Shown here piece after piece: positions 52,904 to 61,359 of a stretch of 64,000 bases of DNA (position 1 is the first letter of the stretch; every line of letters begins with the position of its first letter). The notes beneath the pieces were generated by a model, which was not told the origin of the DNA, ran no database searches, and worked only from the letters and a program-made list of their open reading frames with translations. The position numbers and the translations under genes were made by a program. Location of the stretch: NCBI GenBank assembly GCA_964369415.1, contig CAYJFP010000002.1, positions 123,554-187,553 of the forward strand. The letters run 5' to 3'. This DNA comes from SIG603 sp964369415. GTDB taxonomy: Bacteria; Bacillota; Clostridia; Oscillospirales; Acutalibacteraceae.

Positions 52904-53788
52904 ATGAATTTTTTTGCAGGATTCCTTAAAAAAAACGAAAAAAAAAACAAAGACAACCTAATTGAACATACTGAAAATTCAGTTAATGTCAAAAACTTTA
53001 CACCATCAGAAAAATTAACAAATATTGCCGATAAACTAGAAAGCTACCCACAAACCGAAAATTTAGCTAAAGAATTAAAGTTGCTCTTAAATAGCCCTAA
53101 AACTCAAAAAGCTGATTATTTTAGAGCACTCAGAGTCTTAAAAGCCATATGTACCGAAGAAAATCAAAAGTTTACCGAACATAAACAACTAATCACTATG
53201 TATAACAACTTAAAGTTAATTTCTAATGAAAATTTTCACTCTAAATACAATTCATTCGAAAATTTTTCGGAAGACTTTCCTGATTTAGTTTTAGAATTTG
53301 AAATTTTAGATAAACTTTTCAAATTTGCTCCTGATATTTTTGAAGACCACATATTAAATGAATTATATGCTAAATATAAAAAAACTTCGGTGAACTTCTT
53401 AAACGCAAAGGAAGAATCAGAAGTGCTAAAAAAAGAAGAAGATGCTTTAACTTTAGAAATAGAAAAATACACTGATACGGTCAGTGAATTTTCACAAAAG
53501 TACAGATTATCCATGGACTGGGAAGGCAAGAAACCTTTAATGATTTCACTGGGAAAAAAGCTTTCCGATAAAAGGAGAATTTTAGTTGAAAAAGAAGTCC
53601 CTTTAATCCAAAATATAAAATCGTTGTATCAAATCTATCCAAATATGCATATTGAATTTATAAATGATAGGCAATATTTTATCAACATAGTTCAAATAAA
53701 AATTGATGAATACGACAAGGCTAAAATTCATAGAACTGAGTTTAATGAAATTCTTTATGCACTCGAAAGCGCTATTAAAAATATTTAG
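52904..53788 (+). CDS. Unknown helical protein, 294 residues
   Basis: No known family is recognised. The sequence is charged and almost wholly helical in appearance, with a Lys/Asn-rich N-terminus (FLKKNEKKNKDN), a tetratricopeptide-like middle (KTQKADYFRALRVLKAICTE) and a coiled-coil stretch at residues ~165-200 (KEESEVLKKEEDALTLEIEK). No signal peptide or membrane segment, so cytoplasmic. It is divergent from the Cys-rich protein gene with only ~120 bases between start codons and is followed by the 119-residue gene on the same strand, so it likely belongs to the same locus. The ATG follows AAAAGGAG. Confidence 0.7.
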   Translation: MNFFAGFLKKNEKKNKDNLIEHTENSVNVKNFTPSEKLTNIADKLESYPQTENLAKELKLLLNSPKTQKADYFRALRVLKAICTEENQKFTEHKQLITMYNNLKLISNENFHSKYNSFENFSEDFPDLVLEFEILDKLFKFAPDIFEDHILNELYAKYKKTSVNFLNAKEESEVLKKEEDALTLEIEKYTDTVSEFSQKYRLSMDWEGKKPLMISLGKKLSDKRRILVEKEVPLIQNIKSLYQIYPNMHIEFINDRQYFINIVQIKIDEYDKAKIHRTEFNEILYALESAIKNI

Positions 53789-53858
53789 TAACCTAATCAT
53801 TTATAATGAATATAATGTAAGGTAACAACAAAATATATATTTTAAGGAGACAATAACT

Positions 53859-54218
53859 ATGTCAATGCCAAATATTCCTGATATTAATTCAAACGTAAAT
53901 ATCAACAGAGACGATGCAGTAAATATAATCTTATCTTCAATAGGTATGGAAGAATTATCACTTGCTCATATCTTAAATGCTGAAGCCGAAAAAATACAAT
54001 TTGCTTTAGGAACACTTGAAACAGCTGACGCAGCAGCTTCTCTTGACGACATCATGAAAGTCAACAGCTCGGCTAAAAAAATGCTTAGAGATGTTATCAA
54101 AAACCAAATGCTGATTGGCATGAAAATGGAAGACACCGTCGAACTAGCTCAAATGGTTACAGAAACTGAGCCAGAGCCTCAACCAGAGCCAGAGCCAGAA
54201 CCAGAGCCTGCTCCTTAA
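53859..54218 (+). CDS. 119-residue protein: two-helix module plus Glu-Pro tail
   Basis: Carries the complete form of the locus's shared module: part A, residues ~16-52 (NINRDDAVNIILSSIGMEEL, SLAHILNAEAEKIQFALGT) and part B, residues ~62-100 (IMKVNSSAKKMLRDVIKNQM, LIGMKMEDTVELAQMV). The last 19 residues are acidic and Pro-rich (TETEPEPQPEPEPEPEP). Small Firmicute proteins of this look are common but I know no confirmed function. The N-terminus (MSMPNIPDINSNV) resembles that of the Cys-rich protein (MGMPQVPKRD). No signal peptide. The ATG follows AAGGAG, and a terminator follows. Probably a structural partner of the 982- and 160-residue proteins. Confidence 0.8.
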   Translation: MSMPNIPDINSNVNINRDDAVNIILSSIGMEELSLAHILNAEAEKIQFALGTLETADAAASLDDIMKVNSSAKKMLRDVIKNQMLIGMKMEDTVELAQMVTETEPEPQPEPEPEPEPAP

Positions 54219-54246
54219 GCAAATCCTACAATTTAATTAAATTATC

Positions 54247-54276
54247 AAAACGCAGGTCAGACACCTGCGTTTTTTC
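54247..54276 (+). terminator. Terminator after the 119-residue gene
   Basis: Perfect 9-bp stem AACGCAGGT (54249-54257) / ACCTGCGTT (54263-54271) followed by TTTT. Confidence 0.93.
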
Positions 54277-54361
54277 TTTTTTCATTAAATTGAACAGATT
54301 TATATTGCAAATTTCGATATAAAGCTACAAGCTAATTATTCCAAAACGACATAAATATACA

Positions 54362-54389
54362 TTGTATTATTAAAAAAATATGTTATAAT
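54362..54389 (+). promoter_or_regulatory. Promoter of the MoxR operon
   Basis: TTGTAT (54362-54367), 16-base spacer, extended -10 TGTTATAAT (TATAAT at 54384-54389), 43 bases before the moxR start. Confidence 0.6.
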
Positions 54390-54431
54390 TAAACTAATTA
54401 GAAAAAATCCATAAAAAGAGAGTGATTAATA

Positions 54432-55346
54432 TTGAAAAAGGTATTTGATGAATTGTCTAAAGTCATAACAGGCGATGGATTGCCTGCCTTTTTAACACTT
54501 GTATGCATGCTTGCAAACGGTCATTTGCTTATTGAAGATGTACCAGGTGTCGGCAAAACACTTCTTGCTTCTTCTTTAGCAAAATCATGTAATATAGACT
54601 ATAAAAGGGTTCAGTGCACTCCCGATATTTTACCTGGCGATATATTAGGATTCAGCATTTTTGACATAAATACAGGCTCATCTAAATATGTAAAAGGTCC
54701 TGTAATGACTAATTTACTTTTAGTTGATGAAATCAATAGAGCTTCTCCGAAAACTCAGTCTGCCTTACTTGAAGTCATGGAAGAAAATAAAGTTACTATA
54801 GACGGAAATGTTTTTGAAGTACCTAAACCTTTTATGGTTATCGCTACACAAAACCCTATAGAAAATGTAGGTACAAGCTCTCTACCTGAAGCCCAACTTG
54901 ATAGATTTACAATGAGAATTTCTATGGGTTATCCCGATTTTGAAAATGAGCTTTTAATTTTACAGCGTTTTGAAAATATTTTTACTCCACCTAAAATAAA
55001 TTCTGTAATAGAAATCGGTGAAATCACTGAAATGCAGAAAAAAGTTGGTAGCATCGAAATAAAAAGACAAATCATGGAATATATAGTTAAAATAACCACT
55101 AACACAAGAAAACACAATAAGATATCTTTAGGATGTTCTCCAAGGGCTTCACTTACATTAATGCGCTGTGCAAAGGCTAAAGCTTTTATGTCTGGAAGAA
55201 ATTTTGTCGTACCAGATGATGTAAAATCACTAGCCAAATATGTTCTATCTCATAGAATCACTCTATCAGAACAGTTAAAGGGCGTTCAAAGCACGGTATA
55301 TTCTCATAATCTTATAGATGAAATTGTAAATCAAACACAAGTGTAA
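54432..55346 (+). CDS. MoxR-family AAA+ ATPase
   Basis: A 304-residue AAA+ ATPase, MoxR subgroup, which acts as a chaperone for maturation of partner (often metal- or VWA-domain) proteins. Walker A EDVPGVGKT near 34-42, Walker B LLLVDEINRASPKTQSALLE near 95, sensor 1 MVIATQNPIE near 132, and the LPEAQLDRF arginine-finger segment near 151. The start is TTG at 54432 behind AGAGAG; no in-frame ATG or GTG lies nearby. It is followed after 15 bases by DUF58, the usual partner. Confidence 0.93.
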   Translation: MKKVFDELSKVITGDGLPAFLTLVCMLANGHLLIEDVPGVGKTLLASSLAKSCNIDYKRVQCTPDILPGDILGFSIFDINTGSSKYVKGPVMTNLLLVDEINRASPKTQSALLEVMEENKVTIDGNVFEVPKPFMVIATQNPIENVGTSSLPEAQLDRFTMRISMGYPDFENELLILQRFENIFTPPKINSVIEIGEITEMQKKVGSIEIKRQIMEYIVKITTNTRKHNKISLGCSPRASLTLMRCAKAKAFMSGRNFVVPDDVKSLAKYVLSHRITLSEQLKGVQSTVYSHNLIDEIVNQTQV

Positions 55347-55361
55347 AATGGAGATTGTACA

Positions 55362-56480
55362 ATGAAAAAAAAGAAAAAACCAAGAGCTATGCTTATTCCA
55401 TTTCTATTCTTTCTATTTTCTCTACTTTTGTCCTGTATGTACTTTGGAAGCTACGTTTTGTGGATGTTCTTTTTCTTTTTGTGTTTTATTTTATTGACCG
55501 ACTTATGCTCGTTTTTACTTATAAATAAAAAGCTTGAGGTAAAACAAAGTATCTCTACAAATTTAACCGAATGCTATTCTGTTGTTTTGCTAAATCTTGA
55601 ATTTAAAAACAAATGTAGCATTATTATTTCATATAAAGAAAACAATGATATAGTTTACAAATTCATTAATCAGACCTCATATTCTATACCAATCACTCAA
55701 AAAAAAATAGGAATACAGCAGATAGGCTTAGATTATGTATTCAGAAAAAGTATTTTTGGATTGTTTTTGTTAAAGAAAAAAGTTATTGCCGAAAATCCTG
55801 ATCAACTGAAATGCTTTGTTGTACCTATATTAAAGAATCTCAAGTGCGATAACTCTCATTTTAAGGACATATTAGCTTCTTCTAACACTAGCAACTATAA
55901 CAGTCCTTATGACGATTTTGCCGGAAATAAACCATACACCCCCGGAGACCCTCTAAGACTTATTAATTATAAAAAATCTGCATCGGTAAAGAAGACCTTG
56001 GTAAAAGATTATAAGCAGGAGAAAAGTTCTGTAATGTACAACATTTTTATAGATGAATTTAATATTGATTGCTTAGAGACTGTTGCAGAAGCTATACTTT
56101 CCATAAACAAGTTTTATGAATCAAATGGTGGAAATGTTTTGTTTTTGTATTTCTACGATGGGTATGAAGGAAAGTATGATGAAGACACTTGTGTTAAACT
56201 GCCTTCTGATATTGCAAAATATAATCCAAAACCAGATGTAAAATTGAATTTTTTCGATATAAAAACTAATACTCTTCCTACTGTAGTCATTTTTTCAAAA
56301 CATCTTAAAAGTTTTGATCTTTCTTTAATAAACAATTTGCCAAAAAGCAGTATGATTTTCTTAATTGGTGAAGCAATTAAGAATAAAGACATTTTAATCA
56401 GTTCTAACCTTAAAAATATTATCGTAGCCGACGAAACTATGTTAAGCGAAATTAATGATGAAGATGAATTTAAAAAATAA
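55362..56480 (+). CDS. DUF58-domain membrane protein
   Basis: A 372-residue protein with two N-terminal TM helices (residues ~10-30 and 33-53) and a C-terminal DUF58 domain, related to VWA domains. The family signature FAGNKPYTPGDPLRLINYKK occurs near 187-206. In known clusters DUF58 works with MoxR, probably in envelope biogenesis or stress. Its last 26 bases overlap the transglutaminase gene, indicating translational coupling. Confidence 0.9.
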   Translation: MKKKKKPRAMLIPFLFFLFSLLLSCMYFGSYVLWMFFFFLCFILLTDLCSFLLINKKLEVKQSISTNLTECYSVVLLNLEFKNKCSIIISYKENNDIVYKFINQTSYSIPITQKKIGIQQIGLDYVFRKSIFGLFLLKKKVIAENPDQLKCFVVPILKNLKCDNSHFKDILASSNTSNYNSPYDDFAGNKPYTPGDPLRLINYKKSASVKKTLVKDYKQEKSSVMYNIFIDEFNIDCLETVAEAILSINKFYESNGGNVLFLYFYDGYEGKYDEDTCVKLPSDIAKYNPKPDVKLNFFDIKTNTLPTVVIFSKHLKSFDLSLINNLPKSSMIFLIGEAIKNKDILISSNLKNIIVADETMLSEINDEDEFKK

Positions 56481-58887
56481 AAATGAAAAATTCAAGCTAT
56501 ATCTAAACAAGCTTGTAGATGGTGTTATTTTTTCACTGCTTGCAAGTCTTATTTGCTATACTTTTTTTTATACAATATTAAGTCTAGAATTTATCTATTA
56601 TTTTGAGATTTTCTCTTCCAATTTAATTATCTGGCTTTTGATTTCACTTTTAAGCACAAAAAACAAATATATTTTAGCCGTTTCATCTGCAATTATTTTA
56701 ATCTTTATCTTTTGCTTTTTCTCTTTTTTCAAGGATGATTCAATCAAATATTTTGCAGATTATCTTTACTGGTTGCAGACTTCTTATCCCACTGCTGCAT
56801 TGTTTACTGACGAAAGTTTCGGGTTGATATTCAAGTCGACAATTTACTTTTTTGTCACTGTATTTCTTCTCCCCTATTACTTTTTCAAATCATTTTCAAA
56901 ATTTGTAATTTCACTTTGGTTTATACTAATAACAATCTTATCCATCACCGCTTATATCTATTATAATCATAATTATTTATTGCTTTTTATTCTTCTGATT
57001 CCTTTATTATTTTTTCTTTACAGAAGGGCTACTTATAATAAATTAGTTAAGGTTGATAAAGAAATCCCTTCATATCATACCTATCAATTCAAAAATTTTT
57101 CTATTATACTTTTGCCTATACTTCTGCTAACTTTAAGCATTAATTTTCTGCCTCTTGACTACAAAAACCAAGTAATCACGGACTATGTTGACACAAGAGC
57201 TACTGAAATTATCAATGAGATTGACGTCTTAAATAGGCTTTCTTCAAGATTTTCAAGCACCGATTCTAACACACAATTCTTAGGTGGAGACCTTTACCAA
57301 AGTGATATTGTCAGATTTAAAGTAAAAAGTGATAATCCACTTCTTTTAAGAACAGAAGTTTTTAGTGAGTATACAGGAGACAGATTTATCAAGTCTGATA
57401 GCTACACTATTTCCCCACTTTCATTCGGACAAACTATCCCTGAAAGCAGTGAAGTTTTTGATTCATATTCTTCTTACACCATTCAAATGCAAAACTACAA
57501 CAGTAGGGTTTTGCCTATAAATCAATGTTCTTATAATATTTTAGAAGAATCGCAAAAATTCACTCAAAACGAATTTGGCGAAATTTTCTTCGAAGATTAT
57601 TTTATTGAAAATGATGAATTTACTATAAATTATATAAACACAAATTACCGATTAATTCCGCTTGCACAGTATTTATCTTCTACAAATAATCTAGAAACTA
57701 CATATTTAGACACAGCTTCCGATGACTGCATTACAAATACTTTTGAAATACCAAGTGAAGCACTGGCCGAACTTCCTGACACTGTAAGTTTAAGGACTAA
57801 AGAGCTTGCTGAAGAACTAGAATCTCATATCGAATCTATAATATATTCTATTGAAGATCCCAATGAAAATTCTGAAACAATTACTCTTTTCAAAAACTAT
57901 ATGGTTACAAGTCATATAGTAAATTATTTGCAAACTAACTACACATACTCTCTAACTCCTGGCGAAACCATTGGTGACGACTTTGTTGATAGCTTTTTAT
58001 TTGAACTTGAAACTGGTTACTGCACCTCTTTTGCTTCATCTTTATATGTTCTACTGAGAACTTTGGATATACCGTGTAGATATGTTTCAGGTTATGCCGT
58101 TTGGGAGAATTCTCCTGGCAATTTCATTGACGTAAAAGATTCAAACAAGCATGCATGGGTGGAAGTTTATTTTAAAGGAGTTGGCTACATCCCATTTGAC
58201 CCTACACCCTCAGGACCTTCTGGACCTACTAATTACCAAGAGGAAACTACAACTGAAGAATTTGCAAACGAAGAATTTTCACCTTCCGAGCCATTCTCAG
58301 CAACACCTATTCCTCTTATTCCTCCTGAAAGCAGCATACCATCACCTATACCTGAGACCTTAATTTCCGAAAACGAAAAAACTAACTCCGACTACTCGCT
58401 TATCATTTTGAATATAATTATCTTCATATCTATTTTGGCACTTATTTTAATTATTTATCTATCAGTAAAACATTATTTAAAACGCAAAGAAGATATAGTC
58501 ACTCGTGTAATGGAATCAAAGGATTTTGATGTAGTTTTTAACAGTCTGATTTATTTATTGTCAATTATTAGACTAAATCAAAATGAAAATGAATCCATAA
58601 GAGAATTTATGAGAAGAGTTTACAAATACGATAGACCTTTCGGAATGGATGAAGACAATTTTAGAAGAAAAAAGCGCAGTGTATATGCAGATTTCACCCC
58701 ACCTTTAAGCATTGAAATGGAAAAAGTTATCGCTATTATTGAAGCAAATTTATATTCTAATGATAAATTCGCAGGGGATATACAGTCTTTAATCGAATTT
58801 AGAGAGCGTATAAATAATCATATTAAAGAAACAAGAAGTTATATTAAGTATTTGATTATTTTCAAAGATTTCAAGCAAAAAAACTAA
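56455..58887 (+). CDS. TgpA-like transglutaminase membrane protein
   Basis: An 810-residue membrane protein. About six N-terminal TM helices (to ~residue 220), a large extracytoplasmic region with a transglutaminase-like domain whose triad is Cys523 (ETGYCTSFASSLYVLL), His566 (NKHAWVEVYF) and Asp582 (PFDPTPSG), a Thr/Glu/Pro-rich linker, one TM helix (~663-685) and a C-terminal cytoplasmic DUF4129-like part. It probably acts as a protease or cross-linker at the outer face. Starts inside DUF58: ATG 56455, with ATG 56458 and 56464 also possible. Third gene of the moxR-DUF58-tgpA operon. Confidence 0.9.
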   Translation: MMKMNLKNKNEKFKLYLNKLVDGVIFSLLASLICYTFFYTILSLEFIYYFEIFSSNLIIWLLISLLSTKNKYILAVSSAIILIFIFCFFSFFKDDSIKYFADYLYWLQTSYPTAALFTDESFGLIFKSTIYFFVTVFLLPYYFFKSFSKFVISLWFILITILSITAYIYYNHNYLLLFILLIPLLFFLYRRATYNKLVKVDKEIPSYHTYQFKNFSIILLPILLLTLSINFLPLDYKNQVITDYVDTRATEIINEIDVLNRLSSRFSSTDSNTQFLGGDLYQSDIVRFKVKSDNPLLLRTEVFSEYTGDRFIKSDSYTISPLSFGQTIPESSEVFDSYSSYTIQMQNYNSRVLPINQCSYNILEESQKFTQNEFGEIFFEDYFIENDEFTINYINTNYRLIPLAQYLSSTNNLETTYLDTASDDCITNTFEIPSEALAELPDTVSLRTKELAEELESHIESIIYSIEDPNENSETITLFKNYMVTSHIVNYLQTNYTYSLTPGETIGDDFVDSFLFELETGYCTSFASSLYVLLRTLDIPCRYVSGYAVWENSPGNFIDVKDSNKHAWVEVYFKGVGYIPFDPTPSGPSGPTNYQEETTTEEFANEEFSPSEPFSATPIPLIPPESSIPSPIPETLISENEKTNSDYSLIILNIIIFISILALILIIYLSVKHYLKRKEDIVTRVMESKDFDVVFNSLIYLLSIIRLNQNENESIREFMRRVYKYDRPFGMDEDNFRRKKRSVYADFTPPLSIEMEKVIAIIEANLYSNDKFAGDIQSLIEFRERINNHIKETRSYIKYLIIFKDFKQKN

Positions 58888-58919
58888 GAAAGCATAATTA
58901 ATTTTCTGTGAACTTTTTG

Positions 58920-58948
58920 TTGCAATTTATTATTTTTTATGGTATTAT
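58920..58948 (+). promoter_or_regulatory. Promoter of the amino-acid ABC operon
   Basis: TTGCAA (58920-58925), 17-base spacer, TATTAT (58943-58948), about 75 bases before the binding-protein start. Confidence 0.6.
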
Positions 58949-59022
58949 ATACGTTGGTAATATTCAGATTTGAATTTTATTAATAAAAATTTTAGACAGA
59001 AGAATTGAGAGGAATATTGAAA

Positions 59023-59811
59023 ATGAAAAAAATACTTGCATTTGTTTTAGCTTCAATGATGCTAATCACAATGGCTGCATGTTCAGCTGAAACTGTAAAA
59101 ATTGAAAGCCTTGAAGATTTAGCAGGAAAAACTATAGGTGTTCAGTTAGGAACAACTGGTGATATTTATGTTGAAGGAGATATAGCAGACGGAAATATTC
59201 CAGATGCCAAACTTGAACGTTATAATAAAGGAATCGAGGCTGTACAAGCCTTATCACAAGGTAAAGTTCACGCTGTTATCATAGATGATCAGCCTGCTAA
59301 AGTTTATGTTGAACAAACAGAAGGCTTAAAAATTCTTGATACAGAGTACTTAATCGAAGATTATGCTATTGCTATTTCAAAAGAAAATACAGAGCTAACT
59401 CAACAGTTTAATGGTGTAATCGCTGAACTTAAAGAAGACGGAACACTTCAAAATCTACTTGACTATTACATTGAAGGTAAAGACGGCTCAAGCCCTTATA
59501 CATCACCTGAAGGAATCACATATGACGGAACACTTACAATGGCTACAAATGCTGAATTCCCTCCATATGAGTACCATGACGGCGGAGAAATCGTAGGACT
59601 TGACGTTGACTTTGCAAGAGCAATTTGTGATAAACTAGGTAAAGAACTTGTAATCGAAGACATGAATTTTGACTCAATAATCGCAGCTGTTCAAACAGGA
59701 AAAGCTGACTTTGCAGCAGCAGGTCTTACAGTTACTGAAGATAGAATTAAAAGTGTTGACTTTACTGAAAGTTACTGCCAAGGCATTCAAGTTGTTATAG
59801 TAAAAGAGTAA
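59023..59811 (+). CDS. Circularly permuted amino-acid ABC binding lipoprotein
   Basis: Solute-binding lipoprotein (262 aa) for a polar amino-acid ABC importer. A lipoprotein signal ends at Cys20 (LITMAAC). The domain order is reversed relative to GlnH/HisJ: residues ~25-150 equal the usual C-terminal half (ESLEDLAGKTIGVQLGTTGD, VHAVIIDDQPAKVY, LKEDGTLQNLLDYYIE), then a linker (GKDGSSPYTSPEGITYDG), then residues ~169-262 equal the usual N-terminal half (LTMATNAEFPPYEY, GLDVDFARAICDKLG, AAGLTVTEDRIKSVDFTESY). Ligand-contact residues of both halves are kept. The start is ATG 59023 behind GAGAGGA. Permease and ATPase follow. Confidence 0.93.
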   Translation: MKKILAFVLASMMLITMAACSAETVKIESLEDLAGKTIGVQLGTTGDIYVEGDIADGNIPDAKLERYNKGIEAVQALSQGKVHAVIIDDQPAKVYVEQTEGLKILDTEYLIEDYAIAISKENTELTQQFNGVIAELKEDGTLQNLLDYYIEGKDGSSPYTSPEGITYDGTLTMATNAEFPPYEYHDGGEIVGLDVDFARAICDKLGKELVIEDMNFDSIIAAVQTGKADFAAAGLTVTEDRIKSVDFTESYCQGIQVVIVKE

Positions 59812-59824
59812 TTTAATTTTTTAG

Positions 59825-59890
59825 TTAATAGCGGACAGGTTTTCATGGTTAGATATTATTTTTATCACCGGTTAATCTGCCCGCTATTAA
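59825..59890 (+). promoter_or_regulatory. Large stem-loop between binding-protein and permease genes
   Basis: TTAATAGCGGACAG (59825-59838) pairs with CTGCCCGCTATTAA (59877-59890), 13 of 14 positions, with a long loop. No T-run follows. Such hairpins within ABC operons usually protect the upstream mRNA or cause partial termination so that more binding protein than permease is made; this is inference. Confidence 0.75.
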
Positions 59891-59921
59891 AATATTAGGG
59901 AAAAAGGAGAGTGAGAATAAA

Positions 59922-60635
59922 ATGGATATGATATTATCTTGGTTTCAGGGAATAGCCGACAGTTTCTATTTTAATTTCATTGAAGACGATAGATGGAGAT
60001 ACATTGTTGACGGGCTTTGGGTAACAATAATTATAAGCTTCTTTGCAGTTATTTTTGGTGTTTTACTCGGTTTTTTAATCGCAATTATCAGATCTAATCA
60101 TGATAAAACTGGCAGGCTTAAATTTTTAAATCTACTTTGTAAATTATATCTTACAGTAATTAGAGGTACTCCAGTAGTTGTTCAATTATTAATTATTTAC
60201 TTTGTTATATTCAGTTCGATTCCAATTGACAAAGTTCTGGTTGCAATTATCGCTTTTGGTCTTAACTCTGCCGCATATGTTGCAGAAATATTCCGTTCTG
60301 GAATTATGAGCATAGACCCTGGCCAAATGGAAGCCGGTAGAAGTCTTGGGCTTAACTATAACCAAACAATGTGGAAAATAATCCTTCCACAAGCTCTAAA
60401 AAATGTTCTTCCAGCTTTGGGAAATGAATTTATTGTTTTGCTTAAAGAAACCTCGGTTTCGGGATACATCGCACTACAAGACTTGACAAAAGGTGGCGAT
60501 ATTATCAGAAGCCGTACTTATGATGCATTCTTCCCACTCATCGCCGTAGCGCTTATTTATTTATGCCTTGTAATTCTCTTACAACATGGCATTACAAAAC
60601 TTGAAAGGAGGCTTGCAAAAAGTGATAGAAATTAA
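59922..60635 (+). CDS. Amino-acid ABC transporter permease
   Basis: A 237-residue permease of the His/Glu/Gln/Arg family with about five TM helices. The conserved EAA loop is EAGRSLGLNYNQTMWKIILP near 147-166, and the N-terminal family pattern GLWVTIIISFFAVIFGVLLG and VIRGTPVVVQLL are both present. The 3' end overlaps the ATPase gene by 14 bases. It probably forms a homodimer, since only one permease gene is present. The ATG follows AAGGAGAG. Confidence 0.94.
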   Translation: MDMILSWFQGIADSFYFNFIEDDRWRYIVDGLWVTIIISFFAVIFGVLLGFLIAIIRSNHDKTGRLKFLNLLCKLYLTVIRGTPVVVQLLIIYFVIFSSIPIDKVLVAIIAFGLNSAAYVAEIFRSGIMSIDPGQMEAGRSLGLNYNQTMWKIILPQALKNVLPALGNEFIVLLKETSVSGYIALQDLTKGGDIIRSRTYDAFFPLIAVALIYLCLVILLQHGITKLERRLAKSDRN

Positions 60636-61344
60636 AAATTTGCAAAAATCTTTTGGAAAATTACAGGTTTTAAACGGAATTGATGAGTTTATTAACCAAG
60701 GCGAAAAAGTGGTTATAATTGGCCCTTCTGGTTCAGGTAAAAGTACATTTTTAAGATGTTTAAATTTGCTTGAAACTCCTACAGGTGGTGAAATTTGGTT
60801 TGAGGGTGAACAAATCAATGCTCCAAAATGCAATATTGATAAACTGCGTCAAAAAATGGGTATGGTGTTTCAGCACTTTAACCTTTTTCCTCATCTAACG
60901 ATATTAAAAAACATTACTCTCTCCCCTATTACTTTAAAACTTCAAACAAAAGAAGAAGCCGAAGAAAATGCGGTGAATCTTTTAAAAAGAATTGGACTTG
61001 CTGATAAAGCCGAAAGCTATCCTTCAATGCTTTCAGGCGGTCAAAAACAGCGTGTTGCCATAGTAAGAGCTCTTGCCATGAATCCTGATGTTATGCTCTT
61101 TGACGAGCCAACATCAGCACTTGACCCTGAAATGGTCGGTGAAGTTCTGACACTCATGAAAGATTTGGCAAACGACGGCATGACAATGGTGGTTGTAACT
61201 CATGAAATGGGCTTTGCTAAAGAAGTTGCCACTAGAGTTTTATTTATGGACGGTGGTAAAATTGTTGAGCAAGCACCACCCGATGTATTTTTCTCAAATC
61301 CAACCCATCCAAGGTCGAAAGAATTTTTATCTATGGTACTTTAA
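60622..61344 (+). CDS. Amino-acid ABC transporter ATP-binding protein
   Basis: A 240-residue ATPase of the GlnQ type that drives the importer. Walker A GPSGSGKST, Q-loop FQHFNLFPHLT, signature LSGGQKQRVAIVRALA, Walker B VMLFDEPTSALDPE and H-loop VTHEMGFA are all present. The start is GTG 60622, 10 bases after AAAGGAGG; in-frame ATG 60586 further upstream has no such site. Start lies inside the permease gene. Confidence 0.95.
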   Translation: MIEIKNLQKSFGKLQVLNGIDEFINQGEKVVIIGPSGSGKSTFLRCLNLLETPTGGEIWFEGEQINAPKCNIDKLRQKMGMVFQHFNLFPHLTILKNITLSPITLKLQTKEEAEENAVNLLKRIGLADKAESYPSMLSGGQKQRVAIVRALAMNPDVMLFDEPTSALDPEMVGEVLTLMKDLANDGMTMVVVTHEMGFAKEVATRVLFMDGGKIVEQAPPDVFFSNPTHPRSKEFLSMVL

Positions 61345-61359
61345 TTAGGAGGATGATTT

